Of a stretch of DNA of 64,000 bases, positions 57,588 to 64,000 are shown one piece after another. The translations under genes and the position numbers were made by a program. A model generated the notes under the pieces. The model ran no database searches and was not told the origin of the DNA. It was given only the letters and a program-made list of their open reading frames with translations. This stretch comes from Candidatus Accumulibacter affinis (GTDB lineage Bacteria; Pseudomonadota; Gammaproteobacteria; Burkholderiales; Rhodocyclaceae), in contig JADJOT010000012.1 in the NCBI GenBank assembly GCA_016713625.1, positions 186,001-250,000 of the forward strand. Direction: 5' to 3'. Each line of letters opens with the position of its first letter. The first letter of the stretch is position 1.

Positions 57588-59678
57588 TCAGCGGTGGTCG
57601 AGAAGGCTGAGCGCGCGTTCTGCGGCAACGTCGAAAATGGCCATATGCGAAGCGACCTGCGCCCGGCCGGAGTGTATTTGCTGTTCGAGCGCAGCGCGTG
57701 GGATGGCCACTGCGTAGCCCCAGTCCGGGTTGAACAGCAGGACCGTCCCCAACGATGGGTTTTGCCAGCAGCAAAGGCCGCACATCGGCGACTGGTCGGA
57801 AACGCTGAAACGCAGCCAGTCGCCCACCTGCCAGTCGGCTGCCGCGCTTGGCAAGGATCTCGCGCCAGCCGGTGTTCTCAGATAACGTACCTGCTGCCCG
57901 TCACGCTCGAGCAGGCAGGGTCCGCCAGGCGGGCCAGCGTCCCATTCCGGCGGGCGCTGGTCCGTCGCCGATGGCGCTGGCGCTGGTGGCGCCTGGCTGC
58001 GCAAGGCGCGCGTTTGCAGGTCGAACAAGGTGTTGAGAAAGGAGCTTCTCTCCTCAGCCGAAACTCCGATCGCATCGAGCCCGGCGCCAATTCGCCCAAG
58101 CAGCGACGAGGCCAGGCTGGCAAGACGTTTGCGGTCCTCGGCGGTCTGCTTCGGCAGAACACTCCAGATCAGATCATCGCCGGTAGTGCTGTCCTGTTGC
58201 CAGCGCTGGCCCTGCTGGCCACCGTCCGCGGCAGCGGCGGTCATCACTCGTGACCAGTATTTATCGAGGAAAGTGGCAATCACTGGCGAGCTGGTTTTCG
58301 CCAGGCTGCGGTGCAGCCAGTTGCGCGAAAGCTGTGCGGCGAGTTGCCGGTTTTCGTGGTCAAGGACGAGCTCTACGTGCGTCGCTGTGGCCAGTTGAAT
58401 CGCCTGGTCTCGTTCGCTGATCAGTGCTTCGAGTTCAGCCAGATGCGCGTCGAGCGTCGCGTCATTCTGTTCCAGGGTGTCGCGGATGGCCATGATCAGC
58501 CGGCCGATCCGTTTGCAGAGCGGATGCTCCGAGCCGGCATTGTGCGGCAGGCCAAGCGCCGCCCGCGCGATCCGGTTGATGAGCAGGCGCGCAGGGTGCT
58601 GGTCGTTGGCGAACAGCGAGGGGTCGATGATGGACAGCTTGAGCAGCGGGATCTGCAGGCGCCCGATCGCTGCCTTGATGGCGTCGGGTAGCTCTGGAGA
58701 GTCGAAGATGACCTCGAAAATCATCGCCATCGTGTCGAGGATGATCGCTTCACGTTTGCCCAGGGGCAGACCGAGATCCTTCGTCTTCACAGCGCCTGGC
58801 GGCGCGGCTGACGCCGATCCCGCCGCCGCCCCGTGCACCGACGTTGCGGCGGAGCGCGCCTCGAGCGTGGTCAGTCGGTCGACGATCTGCCTGAGCATGA
58901 CCATTGCCGCAGCATCGAGAGGCAGATTTCCCGATCTGCCAGCGCCGCTGCCGGAGAACGGAAGCGGGCTGGCGATCTGATCCGCCTCAGCGCGCTGGCT
59001 GATCTCCTGCTGTAGTGCCAACAGGGCATTGGCGGGCGCCGGGCGGTTGTCGCCGGTTTGCTGGAGGCCCTTTCCCGAGCGGGTGGTCAGCGGCGCGTAC
59101 TGTCCCGGCGTGGGCTGGATGCCGTAGCCGGCGAGCAAACTGTCGAGTTCTCCATACAGCGCAGGAAGTTGAGCAGTCAGGCCTTGTTCGAGACGGTCGA
59201 GCAGGGCGAGCGTTTGCTCGATGCGCACTCCCTGTCTGCTGATTACCCACAGACCGGGGCAGATTGCTTCGGCGCCGACCGGATTGCTGGCCGCGCTCAT
59301 CGTCGGCCGGGAGAGCAGGGTCATATAGCGCAACTGGCTTCGCCACAGGGTACGACCGCCAGCTTCGCGCAGGCGGCTGCCGATGCCACTGATACTGATG
59401 TCGAGTTCGAGTTCATCGTCGCCCATCAGGGTCAGGCGCGAGGCCGTGAGGTCGACCGCCTGATTGCTGTCATCCCTGACGCCGGATGCCGCCGCCAACT
59501 GGTCATGCGCTTCGCCAACCTCCTGGCCGAAGGCGGCCAGCACCGCTGGTTCGCTGACCCCGCACTGCTTGACAATTTCGGTCAGGCGGCGCTGAAAGAG
59601 CTCCCTGCTGGCGCGTAGCACCTCGAAGCGGTCGGCTGCTGCTGGCGGTGTTGGCGGTGGAGGGCTTCGGTCAGACAT
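57588..59678 (-). CDS. DUF1631-family protein
   Basis: 696 residues with the layout of the betaproteobacterial DUF1631 family: N-terminal helical region, low-complexity middle (GAAAGSASAAPPGAV), then LDTMAMIFEVIFDSP, NWLHRSLAKTSSPVIATFLDKYW and a C-terminal WQVGDWLRFSVSDQ beta-rich part that could be PilZ-like. The function is not established. The start at 59678 (MSDRSPPPP) is the likely one; 58 codons upstream in frame are unlike the family. Monocistronic. A TATAAT-like box (TATAATTC) lies about 95 bp upstream on the minus strand. Confidence 0.85.
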   Translation of the reverse strand: MSDRSPPPPTPPAAADRFEVLRASRELFQRRLTEIVKQCGVSEPAVLAAFGQEVGEAHDQLAAASGVRDDSNQAVDLTASRLTLMGDDELELDISISGIGSRLREAGGRTLWRSQLRYMTLLSRPTMSAASNPVGAEAICPGLWVISRQGVRIEQTLALLDRLEQGLTAQLPALYGELDSLLAGYGIQPTPGQYAPLTTRSGKGLQQTGDNRPAPANALLALQQEISQRAEADQIASPLPFSGSGAGRSGNLPLDAAAMVMLRQIVDRLTTLEARSAATSVHGAAAGSASAAPPGAVKTKDLGLPLGKREAIILDTMAMIFEVIFDSPELPDAIKAAIGRLQIPLLKLSIIDPSLFANDQHPARLLINRIARAALGLPHNAGSEHPLCKRIGRLIMAIRDTLEQNDATLDAHLAELEALISERDQAIQLATATHVELVLDHENRQLAAQLSRNWLHRSLAKTSSPVIATFLDKYWSRVMTAAAADGGQQGQRWQQDSTTGDDLIWSVLPKQTAEDRKRLASLASSLLGRIGAGLDAIGVSAEERSSFLNTLFDLQTRALRSQAPPAPAPSATDQRPPEWDAGPPGGPCLLERDGQQVRYLRTPAGARSLPSAAADWQVGDWLRFSVSDQSPMCGLCCWQNPSLGTVLLFNPDWGYAVAIPRAALEQQIHSGRAQVASHMAIFDVAAERALSLLDHR

Positions 59679-59860
59679 TTCTGGCAGGCCAATCGAGGAG
59701 AGAAGTCTGCAATTCGTGTATTGTTTCAAGCCATCAGGCGACGCCGCGGCGGCTGGCGAATTGCTATCAGAATTATAGACGAGGATGCTGACCGCCTGAC
59801 AAAGACTTGCTCCGGACGGCACTGCGATCGTCGTGAGGCGCAGCCTGAACAAGCTGCTTC

Positions 59861-59998
59861 GTCGGCAGTATCATCCTCGGTGCCACGAGCATTGCTCAGT
59901 TCGACGAGCGTCTCGGCGCGCTGACCGTGCAATCACCATCAGCGCTGCTCGCCGAGATCAAAGCCATTCACCTGCGCGAGACGAATCCGGCGCCTTGA
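59861..59998 (+). pseudogene. Aldo/keto reductase, C-terminal remnant
   Basis: About 43 codons ending at TGA 59998 read IILGATSIAQFDERLGAL ... LLAEIKAIHLRETNPAP, the last strand-helix of an aldo/keto reductase (compare IIxGATSxxQLxEN). An in-frame stop at about 59848 and loss of similarity upstream show that the rest (about 270 residues) is gone. It is followed by a tight GC hairpin. Confidence 0.7.
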
Positions 59999-60010
59999 GG
60001 CGCCGCGCAG

Positions 60011-60448
60011 CTAACGTTTTTCCGCCGCTGGGCGGTCGCCCCTGGCTTCTGCAGCAGTCTCCTCGCTGACCGCTGCCGGTTTCTTCCGGATCCCTGGCGG
60101 CTGCGGTGGCGGCAGTTGCGGTTCGACCGTTTCCAGCTTGTTCTCGCGCATGTAGCCATCCATGTCACGCCAGCCTTCGTAGATGGCCGATTTCGGTAGC
60201 CATGAGTAGATCGAATAACAGTCTTCGATGGCGCGTCCCGACTGCCGGCAGGCGCCGCCGACCGCCTTGCCATCGGCTTCGCTGCGCGCTAGCTTGGCTG
60301 CCGGAGCTTCGAGGCCCAACTTCTGCTGGACGACATCGCAGCCGCTCAGGGCGAGCAGGAGCGCGCTGACGATCAGGAGGCTGCGCGGCCGGTCAGGCAC
60401 TTGCTTGAACACGACGTTCTCGGAGGGGAGGGAATTTGCATGCTGCAT
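60011..60448 (-). CDS. Small lipoprotein, unrecognised family
   Basis: 145 residues. A hydrophobic signal (SLLIVSALLLALSGC) with a lipobox (LSGC) predicts a lipoprotein. The mature part has a compact segment with two Cys (GACRQSGRAIEDCYSIYSWLPKSAIYEGWRDMDGYM) and a proline-rich C-terminus. A start at 60448 puts the signal 21 residues in; alternative starts give a shorter signal. Its family is not recognised; the WxxMDxYM segment is distinctive. Divergent from ugpB. Confidence 0.75.
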   Translation of the reverse strand: MQHANSLPSENVVFKQVPDRPRSLLIVSALLLALSGCDVVQQKLGLEAPAAKLARSEADGKAVGGACRQSGRAIEDCYSIYSWLPKSAIYEGWRDMDGYMRENKLETVEPQLPPPQPPGIRKKPAAVSEETAAEARGDRPAAEKR

Positions 60449-60562
60449 TTTAACCACAGTCGAACGTGGCGGGGAACGAATTGGCTGCGCCGATGGCGGG
60501 GAAACGCGGGCCGCTGTCCTGGTCTCGACGCCGCCAGAATGGCAGCCCGAGCGCGCGATCGA

Positions 60563-60593
60563 TTGCTGGTTTGGCACCGGCTGCCACTATAAT
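60563..60593 (+). promoter_or_regulatory. Predicted sigma70 promoter of ugpB-ugpQ
   Basis: TTGCTG (60563-60568), 19-bp spacer, perfect TATAAT (60588-60593), 31 bp before the ugpB start. Confidence 0.5.
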
Positions 60594-60624
60594 CGCGTTC
60601 TTTTCGTCACTTCAAAGGATTGCC

Positions 60625-61935
60625 ATGCGTTTACGCAAAATTCTCCCGCTTGCTCTTGCATTTGCTCTGGCCGCGCCCTTTTCTTCGCTGAGCGCTGCAG
60701 CGCCAACCGAGATCGATCTTTCGCATCAGCTTGACGAGGAACGTGCCGAGCGACTGGAGAAACTTGTCGAGCGTTTCAACACGCGGCAGAAGGACTACCA
60801 GGTAAAGGTCGTGCGCCGGGTGCAGGGCGACGCTCCTCGGGACCTCAATCTGGTGACGCGTGAGGAGCAGGCGAGTTTCGTCGCCGCGAAGGCCGCTTTC
60901 AAGCCCTTGTCGCAGGTGATGAAGGAAGCCAACCTGCCCTTCGATGGCAGCAAGCTGGCAGCGGAACTGCGCGTTGGCCTGAGCGATGCGCGTGGCGATC
61001 TCGTCGCCTTGCCGATCGGCTTGTCTACCCCGGTGCTGTTCATCAACAAGGCCGCCTTCCGCAAGGCCGGTCTCGACCCGGACAAGCCGCCGAAAACCTG
61101 GGCTGAAGTGCAGAAGGCCGCCGACCAGCTGTTCGATGCCGGCAGCACCTGTCCTTACACCACTTCCTGGCCAACCTGGGTGCACATCGACAACCTGAGT
61201 TCCTGGAACGGTGTCGAAGTGGCCGATGCCAAGGGGCGTCTCAACTTCAACGGCCTGGTCCAGGTCAAGCACACGGCGCTGCTGACGACCTGGGCGAAGG
61301 CCCGCTTCTTCATCTACTTCGGTCGTCGTGACGAGGCGGACAACCGCTTTGCTGCAGGCGAGTGCGGCATGCTTACCAGTTCGTCGTCGTTGTACGGCTC
61401 GCTGCTTGAAAGCCGCAAGGTCGAGGCCGGGGTGTCCTCGCTGCCATACCACGACGACGTGCCGAACACGCCGCAGCAGACCATGGCCGGAGGTTACTCG
61501 CTGTGGGTTGGCGGCGGTCAGAAGCCGGCCGAGTCCAAGGGCGTCGCGCAGTTCGTGAGCTTCCTGATGGAGCCCGACCTGCAGGTGGAGTTCAGTGTGG
61601 TGGGCGGCTTTCTGCCGATGACCGCGGCAGCCCGGGCGGCTGCCAACAGCAAGCTGTTGAAGGCTGATACCGCCGGCCTCAGGGTCGCCTACGCCCAGTT
61701 GCAGGGACCGGGCGCGCTGCGCGTGCTGCGCGTGTCGGAGATCGAGAAGGTGCGGCTGATTACCGATGAGGAACTCGAAGCCGCCTGGTCGGGCAAGACG
61801 CCGGCCAAGCTGGCGCTCGACAACGCGGTTGAGCGCGGCAATCTGATCCTGTCTGCCAAGGCCGCACCTGCGGCCAAGGCGGCACCCAAGACCAAGGCGG
61901 CACCCAAGACCAAGGCCGCAGCGCCGAAGAAGTGA
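60625..61935 (+). CDS. ugpB: Glycerol-3-phosphate-type ABC substrate-binding protein
   Basis: 436 residues: signal peptide (1-25, AAPFSSLSAAA), family 1 solute-binding fold (LPIGLSTPVLFINKAAFRKAGLDPDKPPKTWAEVQKAAD; AAGECGMLTSSSSLYG; MAGGYSLWVG). Best matches in memory are UgpB-like proteins, supported by ugpQ overlapping its end. Odd: a lysine/alanine-rich C-terminal tail with repeated AAPKTK units, and no ugpA/ugpE/ugpC permease or ATPase in the window. The start at 60625 has AAGGA upstream; a longer frame from 60466 is not signal-like. Confidence 0.85.
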   Translation: MRLRKILPLALAFALAAPFSSLSAAAPTEIDLSHQLDEERAERLEKLVERFNTRQKDYQVKVVRRVQGDAPRDLNLVTREEQASFVAAKAAFKPLSQVMKEANLPFDGSKLAAELRVGLSDARGDLVALPIGLSTPVLFINKAAFRKAGLDPDKPPKTWAEVQKAADQLFDAGSTCPYTTSWPTWVHIDNLSSWNGVEVADAKGRLNFNGLVQVKHTALLTTWAKARFFIYFGRRDEADNRFAAGECGMLTSSSSLYGSLLESRKVEAGVSSLPYHDDVPNTPQQTMAGGYSLWVGGGQKPAESKGVAQFVSFLMEPDLQVEFSVVGGFLPMTAAARAAANSKLLKADTAGLRVAYAQLQGPGALRVLRVSEIEKVRLITDEELEAAWSGKTPAKLALDNAVERGNLILSAKAAPAAKAAPKTKAAPKTKAAAPKK

Positions 61936-62675
61936 TCCCGCCGCGCCTCGGCTGGCGCTTGCCGCGCGTCTTCGCGCACCGCTGCGGCGGTGCGCTGGCG
62001 CCCGAGAACACGCTGGCCGGCCTGCGCATCGCCGCCCGGCTGGGTCTGCGGGCGGTAGAGTTCGACGTGATGCTGTCGGCAGACGGTTCGCCGTGGCTGC
62101 TGCACGACGAAACACTCGAACGAACGACGAATGGCCTGGGCCGGATGTGCGAGACGCGCGATGCCGAACTGTGCGACCTCGACGCCGGTCTTCGCCGGCA
62201 CCCGGGATTCGCCGGCGAAGCAGTGCCGACGCTCGCGGCGGCGGCACGCCTCTGTCGGCAGCTGGGTCTGCAGGCCAACGTCGAAGTCAAGCCGGCAGCT
62301 GGTTTTGAAGCGTTGACCGGCGAGGTGGTTGGCCGTTGCGTGCGTGCCTTCTGGGCTGCTGGAGAGTTGCCGCTGGTCTCGTCGTTTTCGCAAGTGGCGC
62401 TGGCGGCTGCCCGCGCAGCCGCCCCCGAGTTGCCGCTCGCAAATCTGTATCAACGCATCCCGTCGGACTGGCTGGCACGCCTCCAGGAGTCGGGGGCGCT
62501 GTCCCTGCACTGTGACGCCCTTGCCCTTGACGACGATGTGCTGGCGGAAGCACGCGCCCGCGGCATCCCGGTTCTCTGCTATACGGTCAATGATCCACTG
62601 CTGGCGGCGGCACTCTTCCAGCGCGGAGTGACGGCGGTGTTCAGTGATCGGATCGACTGCATCGGCGAGGCGTAG
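61932..62675 (+). CDS. ugpQ: Glycerophosphodiester phosphodiesterase
   Basis: 247 residues of the GDPD family: VFAHRCGGALAPENTLAGL (catalytic His-Arg and the EN metal ligand), VEFDVMLSADGSPWLLHDETLERTTNG, and the closing VLCYTVNDP ... FSDRIDC. Hydrolyses glycerophosphodiesters to glycerol 3-phosphate and an alcohol; cytosolic, as no signal peptide is present. GTG start overlaps the ugpB stop (GTGA), so the two are coupled. Confidence 0.92.
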   Translation: MIPPRLGWRLPRVFAHRCGGALAPENTLAGLRIAARLGLRAVEFDVMLSADGSPWLLHDETLERTTNGLGRMCETRDAELCDLDAGLRRHPGFAGEAVPTLAAAARLCRQLGLQANVEVKPAAGFEALTGEVVGRCVRAFWAAGELPLVSSFSQVALAAARAAAPELPLANLYQRIPSDWLARLQESGALSLHCDALALDDDVLAEARARGIPVLCYTVNDPLLAAALFQRGVTAVFSDRIDCIGEA

Positions 62676-62802
62676 CTGCGCCCGGCCCGCTGGCGGCCAA
62701 TACAGTCTCGCGATATTTGACCGCGCTGCGCCGCCGCCTGGAAATCATCTCCGACCAGCACTGCCGGGGGCGATTGACCGGTCGCCAATTCGACTTTCAC
62801 GT

Positions 62803-62808
62803 TAGAAT
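62803..62808 (+). promoter_or_regulatory. Possible -10 element of alaS
   Basis: TAGAATCG, 37 bp before the alaS start. A TTGACC at 62774-62779 is too far (23 bp) for a standard -35 box. Confidence 0.3.
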
Positions 62809-62844
62809 CGCAGCTCTTTGAACGAGCCCCCGAAAACGGGACAG

Positions 62845-64000
<1,156 letters not shown>

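Overview
This is GC-rich chromosomal DNA of a betaproteobacterium. The radC-rpmB-rpmG order, the PrsK/PrsR/PrsT regulators of the PEP-CTERM type, the tviB/tviC pair, the glcDEF operon and the multi-PAS and HD-GYP signalling genes together suggest Rhodocyclales, possibly a Candidatus Accumulibacter-like organism. That placement is inference from protein content; there is no rRNA in the window.

Layout. (1) 1-7.1 kb: chromosomal genes: the radC 3' end, rpmB, rpmG, aroG (minus strand), then a minus-strand operon of an HD-GYP response regulator, a PstS-like binding protein and a hybrid histidine kinase. (2) 7.3-25.8 kb: an integrated island of about 18.4 kb. It starts at an intact tRNA-Asn and ends at a 43-nt copy of the tRNA 3' end. 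It holds a type III-like restriction-modification operon (helicase, GxxExxY, DUF4391, mod, mini-ORF, antitoxin-like gene, doc, res), two unrecognised large proteins, an IS21-type remnant, small TA-like genes and the stump of a tyrosine integrase. Much of it is decaying: the helicase has lost its Walker A region by an internal deletion, res and istB carry single-base frameshifts, istA lacks its 5' part and the integrase lacks its catalytic domain. mod, doc and several small genes are intact. (3) 25.8-28.9 kb: a carbonic anhydrase pseudogene and a multi-PAS protein that has lost its GGDEF output domain. (4) 28.9-35.5 kb: purL, the NAD(P)HX repair enzyme, a HIT protein and a 45-aa membrane protein. 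(5) 35.5-49.8 kb: an exopolysaccharide locus: O-antigen-ligase-like protein, EpsB-type sugar transferase, PrsK-PrsR, PrsT, TviB, TviC, a Sel1/SLT transglycosylase and a trypsin-like protease. (6) 49.8-55.2 kb: glcDEF and a truncated acyl-CoA synthetase. (7) 55.2-64 kb: PP2C phosphatase, rhlE, a DUF1631 protein, an aldo/keto reductase remnant, a lipoprotein, ugpB-ugpQ and the 5' part of alaS.

The most unusual signal is in the island. A palindromic repeat, whose arms carry three CGCAGAT units at about 10-bp spacing, occurs three times, always in the same reading frame. Two short copies (77 and 83 bp) lie inside the DUF4391 and mod genes and encode similar 26-28 residue peptides. The third (425 bp) carries a whole GxxExxY gene between the same arms. 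This looks like a cargo-bearing mobile palindrome with miniature in-frame derivatives.
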